Of a stretch of 11,899 bases of DNA, positions 1-7,170 are shown piece after piece. The notes under the pieces are model-generated. The model searched no databases. It saw only the letters and a program-made list of their open reading frames with translations, and had not been told where the DNA came from. Numbering within the stretch: position 1 is the first letter of the stretch; the number at the start of each line of letters is the position of its first letter. A program made the position numbers and the translations under genes. This stretch comes from JBHWPB01 sp043424675. GTDB taxonomy: Bacteria > Bacillota > Bacilli > Lactobacillales > Carnobacteriaceae_A. The stretch covers positions 1 through 11,899 of the forward strand of contig JBHWPB010000122.1 of assembly GCA_043424675.1 (NCBI GenBank), written 5' to 3'.

Positions 1-39
1 CTGTATATTCTGCAGTTCATTCGGGATCATAAGCAGTAA
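1..39 (+). CDS. Possible C-terminal tail of a gene entering from the left
   Basis: Frame 1 on the plus strand reads LYILQFIRDHKQ and then TAA at 37-39. The peptide has the helical, charged look of a regulator C-terminus, and LysR-type proteins often end this way. A bidirectional terminator follows 80 bp later, which fits a plus-strand gene converging on yeiH. Twelve codons are too few to identify a family, and the open frame could be chance. A LysR-type regulator is a guess from the common pairing of yeiH homologues with LysR regulators. Confidence 0.3.
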   Translation: MYILQFIRDHKQ

Positions 40-117
40 CTCAGTATCTGATAGAGTTATTGCTTTTCTATTTTTTATAACCTTTATTAAGTAGGCTATA
101 AGGCTAGATCAATTTTT

Positions 118-168
118 AAAATTAAAAAACTGACTTTCGCATCTTATCGAGGTCAGTTCTTTAATTTT
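118..168. terminator. Bidirectional intrinsic terminator
   Basis: The arms at 118-134 and 152-168 pair over 17 bp with one imperfect position, which is a G-U wobble on the minus strand. The core is AACTGAC/GTCAGTT and the loop is 17 nt. A-rich and T-rich flanks give a U-run on both strands. It lies about 80 nt past the yeiH stop on the minus strand and also past the possible plus-strand gene tail ending at 39, so it probably serves convergent transcripts. Confidence 0.8.
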
Positions 169-249
169 TATTGAGGTTTTTTCATTGCAAACATCCTAAA
201 TTAATACTCTGCTTTAGCAGACAACTTCAAGATATTATATTGAAGTGAG

Positions 250-1263
250 TTAGCTGACAAAAACTAATATTAGAACAAGAAGAACGGCACTTGCAGCATA
301 CCAAGATATTTCACCGAGGATAACCGGCTTCAGCCCGTTTCTCAGAATAGACTTGAAGTCCGTATTGATCCCAATCCCCACTAAAGCTAGAGTTAGAGAG
401 ATGCCTGACAAAGTACTTGCTCCTTCAATAAGCGTTTCTGGCAAAGAGACAATCGAAACAAAAATGATGATGAGGATAAACCAGATAACAAAGCGTGGGA
501 TTGAAGAGAGAATACTGCTTCTCTCTCTTGTCGTTGCGACCGCTTCCTCTCCTTCACTGACCGTTTGACTCTGTTTGCGTGAATTGTAGATGGTGACACC
601 GATGACCAGAAGCACGAGCATCAGGACACGTGTCAACTTTACGATTGTTCCCACTTCCCCTGCTGTAGGGCCGTAGTCCATACTTACAGCTACCACTGAG
701 GCAACGTCTTTAATGGATCCGCCAGCAAACAAACCGAATTGTGTTTCTGACAAGTTTAAGAGTGCCCCTATGATAGGAAACACGACGAGTGCCACAATAT
801 TAGAGACAGAAATTGTGGCCAGAGCAAAAGCAAGATCCTCGTCTTCTGTATCCATCAAAGGACCAATCGTCAAGATAGCTGAACCTCCACAGATAGCGGC
901 GCCTGTTCCAATCAGAAAACTTGTCTGGTTATTGACCTTCATCATCCTGCCAAACAACATGGCGAAGAAGAATGAAGCAAAGATATAAATAAAAATGTAA
1001 GGTAAACTGCTTATCCCAACCCCTGATAAAATCTGTAGCGAAAGATCAAAACCTAACAAAACAATACCAAATCTCAAAACATGGTCTCGCACAAATTGTA
1101 AAGACTTAGCATCAAGATACGGAAGCAGAGGGGTGTAGCGAATAATCATTCCGAGGATAATAGCGATCAAAGAACGTCCTAGGAATGGTATATTTGCTGA
1201 CAGAAAGAATGCCAAAGCAGCCCCTGCTGCTATCGTTATATATGTCAATATTTTTTTGTTCAT
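250..1263 (-). CDS. YeiH-family putative sulfate exporter (UPF0324, PF03601)
   Basis: This is a 337-residue inner-membrane protein with roughly ten hydrophobic segments. It belongs to the YeiH/UPF0324 family, usually annotated as putative sulfate exporters, though transport by this family is poorly proven. The hallmark AICGGSAI is at residues 123-130, followed by an acidic DTEDED stretch. A hydrophilic loop at about 228-252 divides the N-terminal bundle from three C-terminal helices. The start at 1263 (MNKKILTY) is preferred to the ATG at 1293 because an AAGGAG site sits about 8 nt upstream of it. The family segment that I recall as SIHDVAQV reads SIKDVASV here (residues 183-190), so the His and Gln are changed. 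It follows the ASST gene on the same strand, but a terminator-like structure lies between them. Sulfate or sulfonate export linked to ASST is inference. Confidence 0.85.
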   Translation of the reverse strand: MNKKILTYITIAAGAALAFFLSANIPFLGRSLIAIILGMIIRYTPLLPYLDAKSLQFVRDHVLRFGIVLLGFDLSLQILSGVGISSLPYIFIYIFASFFFAMLFGRMMKVNNQTSFLIGTGAAICGGSAILTIGPLMDTEDEDLAFALATISVSNIVALVVFPIIGALLNLSETQFGLFAGGSIKDVASVVAVSMDYGPTAGEVGTIVKLTRVLMLVLLVIGVTIYNSRKQSQTVSEGEEAVATTRERSSILSSIPRFVIWFILIIIFVSIVSLPETLIEGASTLSGISLTLALVGIGINTDFKSILRNGLKPVILGEISWYAASAVLLVLILVFVS

Positions 1264-1323
1264 AAGAGTAACTCCTTCTATAAGTTTCTCCAACTACTTG
1301 AGTTTTTAATAACTGTTTCCATG

Positions 1324-1400
1324 AAAAAACTCGGCACTCTCATCATCTGAGCTCGCACTAATTCGCAAACTCATGAAGTATTACTAAATGAAGTGCCGAG
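1324..1400 (-). terminator. Branched terminator / candidate yeiH leader attenuator
   Basis: On the minus strand, CTCGGCACT (1400-1392) pairs perfectly with AGTGCCGAG (1338-1330), directly followed by six T residues (1329-1324), so the closing stem has terminator form. The 53-nt interior holds two more hairpins, each abutting the closing stem with no spacer: TCAT/ATGA (1391-1388 with 1374-1371, with a further AGT/ACT inside) and CTCA/TGAG (1351-1348 with 1342-1339, loop GATGA). The result is a three-way-junction shape. It begins 45 nt after the ASST stop and ends about 60 nt before the yeiH start. It may simply end the trx-ASST transcript, or it may be a regulated attenuator for yeiH. I recognise no known riboswitch class. 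Confidence 0.6.
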
Positions 1401-1445
1401 AATTTTAACGGGCGATTGAGTCAAGAGAACTCATTTATTTAAAGA

Positions 1446-3347
1446 TTAAGCTCTAATCTGAACGCCTGTTTCGTAAACTTTATCGTTAATCAGAACACGG
1501 ACCTTGTAAACTCCGTTGAGTCCTTCTTTTGTCACTGCTGTTCGTGTATCACGGTCATCGTCCGGCAAGAATGTACCTGCACACATTGCACCGCGTTTCC
1601 CCTTCGATGTAGAGATGAAGTATTTACGTACTTCTTCACCATTATCTAATTGAAGTTGAACGAGGTCGCCTGGTTCAAATTTGGCTTCAAAGGTGAACAT
1701 ATCTGTTTCGTCTGTAACCTTTGCTTCATGCCACGCTTCCATGACTTCGCCTGTTTCTTCAGCTGGGATTTCATAGTCCATCTGCGGAGTTTCGCCTAGT
1801 GTCCCCAGAATCTTACCTGTCCCTAAAACCAGGTCGGATCCCTCTTCTTCTTTGGTGTAGAGATTAATTTTGTTTGCTCGGTAGTAGTTAGAGTTCACTT
1901 CTAGCTCGTAAACTTTCTCATCGTTAATTGTTTCAACCGTGATTGATTTTAAGATTGTATTCGGATCATCTGCGATTGCGTGAGGACCTAACTCATCGGA
2001 TGGGTTGCCGTCTGCGTCATAGGCGACACCACCAGAGTGTGTGAGATAGTGACCTTCATTGTAGTATTTTGTGTTACAGATATAAGGTGAGAAGAACTCT
2101 GCGCCGCGTTCTTTACCATATTGCCAGAGTTGCTCAATTTCCATCTTGTCTGTATCAATACGATACTTCACACCGCGTGAGAAAGAATCTTCAGCTGCCA
2201 AATAGTTCTCTGGGTTTTGAGAGCCATAGTGATGGTTATCAAAACACATGACGTCCCCAAGAGGTGTGATGAGGTTAGAGTGTTGCTCATATTGCCAGTC
2301 AAATTCTCCGTCACCTACGATATCAAAGAGATATTCATCATACTCTTCTGGCCAACCTTCTGGATCTGAGATAATCCAGTTCAATTCACTTGTATCAAAG
2401 TCTACGTTCACCATTGCATTAATGTGGCGTCCTGAAAGTGTAATGGAGTTGGTATTTTCATCATACCAAACCGCATTACAGTGGAACCAGTCTTCATCTG
2501 ACCATGAGCCTGACTTTTGTGCTCCTGGCTTGATGAAATCTGCGAAGTTGAATGTCTTTTTCACGTGGCCTGTATCTTTGTCTAAGACGACTGCGGTATC
2601 TTCGACTGTTCCATTTGGCAAGTTACAGTTGAGGGCGATAATATCTCCGTTAGGCAGGTAAGCTTGATCATGGTGGTAGCCATGCGGGACGCGGTATTCT
2701 TTGTTAATTTTACCAACTGCTGAGAATTCATAAACTCCTGAGACGAAGTAAGGCATGCGGGTGACACGGCCTGAACCCATAGAGAAGTTTCCATTTGGTA
2801 AGGATTTGACATCCCACAGCATCGGGTCAGTGAAGTCTAAGCGAACATCTCCCGCATAGTCTACGGCAATCGCTAAATCGATCGATGCTGGACATAAAAA
2901 CATGACTTGGTCTTGCATATATTCCGGTGTTGTATCGATGTCTTCAACGAGCTTGGCTCCGTCTACTTCAGGCGTCGTAATGGTATGAACTACTTTTGAA
3001 TCTGGCTTCTGCCATGGATAGATTTCGATTTGGTTGTCGTAATCTGAGTAGAGCCCGACAATCGGAAGTACATGTTGTGTGTTGACAGGGAAAGACTGAT
3101 ACATATCAGCTTGAGGCGTTTTTCCTTTGACACGGACAACCATCGCTATCGGTTCTTCTGTCTCAAAAGCCATGACTGCTGATAAAGTATTGAGTCCATA
3201 CAAGTTATACTTGATGAGCGGCTCTTCCATCGTGTAATTGCCGGCATAAAATTCTTTAAGAAACGCTTGTTCAGCTTTTGCCTGAGATTCCACTAAATGT
3301 TCTCTGTACTCATAATTAATTGTATTTAACTTCTCTTGTGTTGCCAT
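1446..3347 (-). CDS. Arylsulfate sulfotransferase (ASST, PF05935)
   Basis: The 633-residue protein resembles ASST enzymes, which move a sulfuryl group from a phenolic sulfate donor to a phenol acceptor without PAPS. An N-terminal beta-rich part (about 35-150) precedes the propeller domain (about 160-520). Residues fitting the E. coli CFT073 active site are His289 in WFHCN, His356 in EQHSN, and His437 in THSGG, the likely sulfo-accepting histidine. The active-site Arg may be Arg391 in FSRGVKY, but that alignment is uncertain. GKERGAEFFSP (411-421) is a further family motif. Unlike periplasmic E. coli ASST there is no signal peptide: the N-terminus MATQEKLNTI is hydrophilic. No close Cys pair matches the E. 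coli disulfide (only Cys424 is nearby). AAGGAG precedes the ATG, and the thioredoxin gene is 37 bp upstream in the same operon. The frame is intact. The family call is firm; the natural substrate is unknown. Confidence 0.9.
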   Translation of the reverse strand: MATQEKLNTINYEYREHLVESQAKAEQAFLKEFYAGNYTMEEPLIKYNLYGLNTLSAVMAFETEEPIAMVVRVKGKTPQADMYQSFPVNTQHVLPIVGLYSDYDNQIEIYPWQKPDSKVVHTITTPEVDGAKLVEDIDTTPEYMQDQVMFLCPASIDLAIAVDYAGDVRLDFTDPMLWDVKSLPNGNFSMGSGRVTRMPYFVSGVYEFSAVGKINKEYRVPHGYHHDQAYLPNGDIIALNCNLPNGTVEDTAVVLDKDTGHVKKTFNFADFIKPGAQKSGSWSDEDWFHCNAVWYDENTNSITLSGRHINAMVNVDFDTSELNWIISDPEGWPEEYDEYLFDIVGDGEFDWQYEQHSNLITPLGDVMCFDNHHYGSQNPENYLAAEDSFSRGVKYRIDTDKMEIEQLWQYGKERGAEFFSPYICNTKYYNEGHYLTHSGGVAYDADGNPSDELGPHAIADDPNTILKSITVETINDEKVYELEVNSNYYRANKINLYTKEEEGSDLVLGTGKILGTLGETPQMDYEIPAEETGEVMEAWHEAKVTDETDMFTFEAKFEPGDLVQLQLDNGEEVRKYFISTSKGKRGAMCAGTFLPDDDRDTRTAVTKEGLNGVYKVRVLINDKVYETGVQIRA

Positions 3348-3384
3348 CGCTTATTCTCCTTTTATATTTTAAGTTTTATGAACA

Positions 3385-3699
3385 TTATTGAGCTTCTTGA
3401 ATCATTTTCTCAATCACAGGTTTTTGCTGGAGACCGGCTTTACGAGAAACTTCTTTCCCTCCATCAAACATGATGAGTGTCGGGTAGCCCTCTACTTCAT
3501 ATTCTTCGACAAGATCATCATTTTCTTCAAACTTTACTTTTAATATTTTCAGATCATCGCCAGAGTTTTTATCAATATCATCTAAAACAAAGGACAACAT
3601 TTTACATGGTCCGCAAGTGGTAGAGTAAAAATCTACTAATACTGCTCCTTCACTAATTTCTTGTTTAAAGTCCATCCCAGCTTCATATTCTTTAATCAT
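3385..3699 (-). CDS. Thioredoxin-family protein
   Basis: This 104-residue protein matches the single-domain thioredoxin length. The redox motif is Cys29-Gly-Pro-Cys32, preceded by VLVDFYSTT, so the Trp normally just before the first Cys is Thr. The cis-proline loop is present as EGYPTLIMFDGG (about residues 70-81). There is no signal peptide, so it should act in the cytoplasm as a thiol-disulfide reductase. A GAAGG site lies just upstream of the ATG. It is the first gene of the operon with ASST 37 bp downstream. In uropathogenic E. coli, ASST is encoded beside the DsbL/DsbI oxidoreductases, so a redox partner for ASST is a reasonable inference, although here both proteins look cytosolic. The missing Trp may shift redox potential or partner choice. 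Confidence 0.85.
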   Translation of the reverse strand: MIKEYEAGMDFKQEISEGAVLVDFYSTTCGPCKMLSFVLDDIDKNSGDDLKILKVKFEENDDLVEEYEVEGYPTLIMFDGGKEVSRKAGLQQKPVIEKMIQEAQ

Positions 3700-3733
3700 T
3701 ATGCACCTTCTCTTTCTTTATTGATTATGATAA

Positions 3734-3755
3734 GAACAGATTGTTCAATATTGAG
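3734..3755. promoter_or_regulatory. Overlapping palindromes upstream of thioredoxin gene
   Basis: GAACA-GAT-TGTTC (3734-3746) is a perfect inverted repeat, and it overlaps TTCAATATTGAG (3744-3755, core TCAATATTGA palindromic). Together they sit 35-55 bp upstream of the thioredoxin start, where an operator would be expected. The GAAC half-sites are 5 nt apart rather than the 4 nt of Bacillus LexA boxes, so an SOS site is unlikely. The binding protein is unknown. Confidence 0.3.
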
Positions 3756-3864
3756 CATTAGGGCTTAAAAAATAATTTTTTAGTGATATATTTCACTTAT
3801 TTTGCGATTAAATATTTGTTACTCAAGTACAGTATATAGAATAGACTTCATGAATGCCACTATC

Positions 3865-3912
3865 AAAAGGAGTATGCTGACATAGCATTTAGGTTATGTC
3901 TGTGTTCCTTTT
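3865..3912. repeat. Long imperfect inverted repeat
   Basis: The outer arms AAAAGGA (3865-3871) and TCCTTTT (3906-3912) enclose an inner stem GACATA/TATGTC (3879-3884 with 3895-3900), with unpaired segments between and a 10-nt loop. It could form a hairpin on either strand, but the T-run is only four bases, so terminator activity is doubtful. It lies about 165 bp upstream of the thioredoxin start. Confidence 0.4.
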
Positions 3913-4206
3913 AATAAAAATTGAAAGCCATGAGTAGTCGACAAATTATTAATTACACAATTTATTAAAATATAGAGACGTACTTTTCATTTTAACTTCA
4001 TCTTGCAGTGGACTTCAAAAAGAAAAAGAGTCTTTCATAGAGTGATGCATACTACAACAGGATAAGAAATGTTTTAAACCTTCTTCATGTGATACCTAGA
4101 TTACGATAATATAGTAGATTAGATTCTTTTATCTAACCAGATTGGTATGTTGGATAAGACACAGTATGAGGATCGATATATCTGTTGGATTGAGGCGAAA
4201 CAACCT

Positions 4207-4238
4207 CATAAAGTTATAGTAAAAGATCTAACTTTATG
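4207..4238. repeat. Perfect 10-bp inverted repeat downstream of the CPBP gene
   Basis: CATAAAGTTA (4207-4216) and TAACTTTATG (4229-4238) are exact reverse complements with a 12-nt loop. It begins about 30 nt past the stop of the minus-strand CPBP gene, so a transcript-end hairpin is possible. No U-run follows on the minus strand, which makes it a weak terminator candidate, and a protein-binding site is the alternative. Confidence 0.45.
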
Positions 4239-4266
4239 GGATCGTTTCCATGTTTGTATAGTCCTA

Positions 4267-5040
4267 TCAATATTTGAACGCTTTTTCTTTCTTTTTAATG
4301 AACAATCTCATTACTATCAAAACAAATGCCATCCAACCGCTGAAGATCCAAGGATTCATATGTGACCCACCATTGGGAAATGTACTCATCGACACATTAA
4401 TCATGGTATGAAAAACTAACCCAGTAAATAAACTTTTTCCTCCATACATATAAACATAGACCATAGCTGTTCTCATTAGAACGTTTAAAATACACATGCC
4501 AGCAACCCACCATATCGGATATAGCCAACTCCAGGGAAGAACGTGCCACAGTGCCCATACTGAGCCGATTAAGATTCTTGCATAGACTGAGCCACATGTT
4601 TTTACTAAGGGTTCAGTTAATATATAAGTCCACCCGAACTCTTCTGATATAGCCCCTAAAAAATATAAAATTAACATCAGAGAAATTTCTTTAGAAAAAT
4701 ACACTATTTCAGTTGGTAGTGAGAGAGAGAAAAACTCCATAGTAATATATGAAAGACATGCAACTAAAGGCATACATACAATACTAAAAATAACTGCCCA
4801 ACTGGCAGCCTTCCTTATATCAAAAATACTTTTAAACAGTAAAACAATTCCTTTTGTATCATTCTCTTTCCGTACATAAATCAATGCTAAGAAAAATGGA
4901 ACGAAGATCATAAGGAAACTAATAGGCAAACCAAATAGGAGTCCTTCAAAGGGGAAAAAAGCGCCCAATATATAGAAAGGGATTGAAAGCACCAAAATAA
5001 GTATCATAAACATAATATACTGCGAATCTGACTTCTGCAT
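4267..5040 (-). CDS. CPBP/CAAX-type intramembrane protease homologue (PF02517)
   Basis: The 257-residue, strongly hydrophobic protein has about seven or eight membrane segments and the three CPBP (Abi/CAAX protease) motifs in order: Glu133-Glu134 in SEEFGW, His166 in WALWH, and His211 plus Asn215 in FHTMIN. These form the predicted metal and catalytic site of glutamic-type intramembrane proteases. The Arg usual in EExxxR is Thr138 here, so activity may be altered. A GGGGAGG site lies 8 nt before the ATG. In Lactobacillales, such proteins often give self-immunity to bacteriocins or process membrane proteins, but no bacteriocin gene is visible nearby. The gene appears more AT-rich than neighbouring chrA and may have a separate history. 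It lies 86 bp downstream of chrA with no clear terminator between them, so co-transcription is possible. Confidence 0.8.
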   Translation of the reverse strand: MQKSDSQYIMFMILILVLSIPFYILGAFFPFEGLLFGLPISFLMIFVPFFLALIYVRKENDTKGIVLLFKSIFDIRKAASWAVIFSIVCMPLVACLSYITMEFFSLSLPTEIVYFSKEISLMLILYFLGAISEEFGWTYILTEPLVKTCGSVYARILIGSVWALWHVLPWSWLYPIWWVAGMCILNVLMRTAMVYVYMYGGKSLFTGLVFHTMINVSMSTFPNGGSHMNPWIFSGWMAFVLIVMRLFIKKKEKAFKY

Positions 5041-5126
5041 AGGTCTTCCCTCCCCAATATGCTTACGAAAATTAAAATGGTTTCTTTGGTTTTCCTCAAT
5101 TTATTATTTAATGCAGAAGAAGTTTT

Positions 5127-6299
5127 CTAAACCAAAAAGCCAAGTAGTCCTGCTCCCACGATAATGAGAGGGGCAGGAACTTTCTTTGATAGTAAGAAGA
5201 CAGCACTCGCTATCATGACTAGATAGTTGATGATATCTCCTTGTAAACTTATAGTTTCGTTGATAGCCGTCATGGTAATAAGAGCAGCGACTGCGACCGT
5301 TGTTCCTTTCAAGAAATAGCGCATCAGAGTGTGCTGGCGCATAGAACGCCACAGAGGAAACATGAAAAAGACCAATAAGATACCTGGCATGAAAATCGCC
5401 AGTCCGCCTACAATCCCTGTGAGAAAAGAATAACCTGTTCCAGTCATCGCTCGCGCAGAAACAAAAGCTGCAAAACTGAAGAGCGGTCCGGGAATAGCTT
5501 GGTCAATGGCATAGCCAGCCAAGAAATCAGCACGAGAAATCAAGGATTGAATTTCGACCAATTCTTGAATCATCAAGGGGATCACCACTTGTCCGCCGCC
5601 CATAGCTGAATAGCCATAGCGATAAAAAGAAGTAAACATCTGGATGATGGGATGAGGATTTTGGTGATTGATTATTTCGTTAATCAGTGCGATACCGATA
5701 ATGATGAGGAGAATCCACCATTTGGGCTGGATCTGGATACTTTCTCCCTCATATTCCTCTCGGTTGAGAAACAGAACGACAAAGCCTCCCGCTAAAAGAA
5801 TCAAAGGCACTGACCAGATCGAACGGCCAGCAAATAAAAAGCTAGCTAAAAACAAGACAGCATATAAGAGCCAATCCCCTCTTCTTTTGTTGACCTTTTT
5901 CGTCATATTGTAGGCCGCGTAGACAATAAACCCTACGGCAGCTGCCGGCAGATAAGTTAAAATCGGTTCCCAGCTGTCATTGCCGTCAATGTAGGTAAAA
6001 AACACGCCAAATAGTGTCATGATAACAATTGCTGGAAAAGCCCAGACGAGAAAGGTGAGGATAGCCAAGATAGGTCCTCCGACATGATAACCGATGGCGG
6101 TAATAGTCTGAGTACTACCTGGACCTGGTACCAAAGAATACAGGCCGATTAATTCAGACAATTCCTCTTCCGTCAAAAATTGTTTATCTTCTACCAATTG
6201 GGATTGGAAGACGCCGTAGTGTGCTTCTGGTCCTCCATAAGAACCTAAGGCCGCTATAAAAACATCTTTAAGAAAAGTACCCCACTTTACATTATTCAT
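5127..6299 (-). CDS. chrA: ChrA-family chromate/anion transporter
   Basis: The 390-residue membrane protein is a long-chain CHR-family member made of two homologous halves. The first half has the GGP motif (residues 22-24, GSYGGPEAHYG) and PGPG (58-61). The second repeats them as GGGQVVIP (234-241) and IPGP (269-272). The family exports chromate, probably by proton exchange, though many firmicute members have no proven chromate role and may move other oxyanions such as sulfate. The start at 6299 (MNNVKWGTF) is chosen because AAGGAG lies about 8 nt upstream, and the 26 codons upstream to 6377 read like untranslated leader. A terminator separates it from sodC, so it has its own promoter, probably within 6300-6385. 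A 13-bp palindrome lies in that interval. A chromate-reductase or ChrB-like neighbour is absent. Confidence 0.88.
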   Translation of the reverse strand: MNNVKWGTFLKDVFIAALGSYGGPEAHYGVFQSQLVEDKQFLTEEELSELIGLYSLVPGPGSTQTITAIGYHVGGPILAILTFLVWAFPAIVIMTLFGVFFTYIDGNDSWEPILTYLPAAAVGFIVYAAYNMTKKVNKRRGDWLLYAVLFLASFLFAGRSIWSVPLILLAGGFVVLFLNREEYEGESIQIQPKWWILLIIIGIALINEIINHQNPHPIIQMFTSFYRYGYSAMGGGQVVIPLMIQELVEIQSLISRADFLAGYAIDQAIPGPLFSFAAFVSARAMTGTGYSFLTGIVGGLAIFMPGILLVFFMFPLWRSMRQHTLMRYFLKGTTVAVAALITMTAINETISLQGDIINYLVMIASAVFLLSKKVPAPLIIVGAGLLGFLV

Positions 6300-6361
6300 C
6301 TGTTTTCTCCTTTTCCTATGGTTTACCTTATAATACATGACAAACTTCAGAATGGGTATCA

Positions 6362-6374
6362 AAGAGGACCTCTT
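6362..6374. promoter_or_regulatory. Palindrome upstream of chrA, possible operator
   Basis: AAGAGG-A-CCTCTT is a perfect 13-bp inverted repeat, 63-75 bp upstream of the chrA start and between the preceding terminator and the gene. That is where a repressor or activator of chrA would bind. No regulator gene is adjacent, so the binding protein is unknown. Confidence 0.3.
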
Positions 6375-6387
6375 CAAAAAATAAGAA

Positions 6388-6422
6388 AAAGCATAAAATC
6401 AAAAGAAATGATTTTATGCTTT
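6388..6422. terminator. Intrinsic terminator after sodC
   Basis: A perfect 14-bp stem, AAAGCATAAAATCA (6388-6401) with TGATTTTATGCTTT (6409-6422), encloses a 7-nt loop. On the minus strand it is followed by a T-rich tract. It lies about 60 nt past the sodC stop and upstream of chrA, so it ends the sodC transcript and separates the two genes. Confidence 0.88.
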
Positions 6423-6483
6423 AAATTATTTTTAAGGGGTATTCGATTCATCTTACTCTGACGTATCCACTTTAGCTGTATCT

Positions 6484-7122
6484 TCACTCGGTAGGAACAA
6501 TCACGCCTCCGAGTTGACGATTACCTGCATCTCCTGTCGGCTGAGATTCATAATCATCTGCTTGATCGTGAACGATCAGTGCAGTTCCCTGTCCGTCATT
6601 ATGGAGAGAGTACTTTCCTTCAGCTGCTTCTTCAGCTAAGGTCGCGTCGGCAATCAATTCTTCTCCCGATACTTCCCCAGAACTATCCACTACGATATTC
6701 GGCAAATCTCCTAAGTGAGGTCCTGTCTCAGAGTTGGTGCCATGTTCCACATCTGTTGGGTTCCAGTGGCCACCTGCATCCTCAAAGTCTGGTGGTGTAG
6801 CAGCCCCTGTTTCGTGGATATGCATACCGAACTCTCCTTCCGGCAGTCCAGTGAATTCATAAGCTACTTCTACTCCGTCTGCCGTTTCTGTGAAGGTCGC
6901 TGTTCCGCTTTCTTCCTCCTCTGAATTAAGCATCGTGACTTCTACAGGTTCCACCTCAGCAGTTTCTTCTGTTGTTGTTTCTGCTGTTGTATCTTCAGTC
7001 GTCATTTCTTCTGTCGTCGTCTCTTCACCAGGAGCTGTCGTGTCCTCAGCGGGCTGTTCACCTGCACAAGCGGCTAATAATAAACTTGAACTTAATAATA
7101 ATGTCGATAAAGTTTTTTTCAT
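6484..7122 (-). CDS. sodC: Cu/Zn superoxide dismutase-like lipoprotein
   Basis: The 212-residue protein would convert superoxide to hydrogen peroxide and oxygen at the outer face of the membrane. A lipoprotein signal peptide ends in LLAAC with lipid-carrying Cys19. A Thr/Glu-rich linker (about 22-60) then tethers the Cu/Zn SOD domain (about 60-210). All metal ligands can be matched: copper His101, His103 (HIHE), His119 (GGHWNP) and His185 (IVHD); zinc His119, His127, His136 and Asp139 (GPHLGDLPN). The catalytic Arg appears as Arg202 in GNRQLGG. Both disulfide cysteines are missing: the first position is Ala108 in TGAATPPDF, the second is around Gly205, and Cys19 is the only Cys. Many firmicute homologues such as B. 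subtilis YojM lack copper ligands, so this full set is notable. A purine-rich GGGGGAAG site precedes the ATG, and the gene is transcribed alone to the terminator at 6388-6422. Confidence 0.88.
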   Translation of the reverse strand: MKKTLSTLLLSSSLLLAACAGEQPAEDTTAPGEETTTEEMTTEDTTAETTTEETAEVEPVEVTMLNSEEEESGTATFTETADGVEVAYEFTGLPEGEFGMHIHETGAATPPDFEDAGGHWNPTDVEHGTNSETGPHLGDLPNIVVDSSGEVSGEELIADATLAEEAAEGKYSLHNDGQGTALIVHDQADDYESQPTGDAGNRQLGGVIVPTE

Positions 7123-7170
7123 CTTTCTTCCCCCATTCTTTCTAAATTGAGAGTACCAATTCTTTCCGGC

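Larger units (their letters stand above)
3700..4266. other. Gene-free stretch upstream of the trx-ASST operon
   Basis: No convincing gene is visible in about 570 bp of AT-rich DNA. It must hold the promoter of the minus-strand thioredoxin operon. A TATATACT-like -10 sequence lies at 3831-3838 (minus), but I see no good -35 at the right distance. Several inverted repeats are listed separately, and a further hairpin TTAGAT/ATCTAA lies at 4119-4136. The plus-strand open frame at 4147-4365 has no ribosome binding site and runs into the end of the CPBP gene, so it is not called. Confidence 0.6.

Noticed and set aside
3734..3746. GAAC...GTTC as a LexA (SOS) box
   Set aside because: The half-sites are separated by 5 nt, whereas Bacillus-type LexA sites need 4; the flanking bases also do not fit.
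4147..4365. Plus-strand 72-codon ORF, vaguely transposase-like at its start
   Set aside because: No ribosome binding site, no recognisable family motif, and its last third overlaps the real end of the CPBP gene on the other strand.
5085..5136. TTTGGTTT/AAACCAAA inverted repeat around the chrA stop
   Set aside because: The loop is 36 nt, the stem is AT-rich and no U-run follows on the minus strand, so it is not a convincing terminator.
6890..7150. Plus-strand Ser/Val-rich ORF opposite sodC
   Set aside because: It is the complement of the repetitive Thr/Glu linker of the SOD lipoprotein, a low-complexity shadow.
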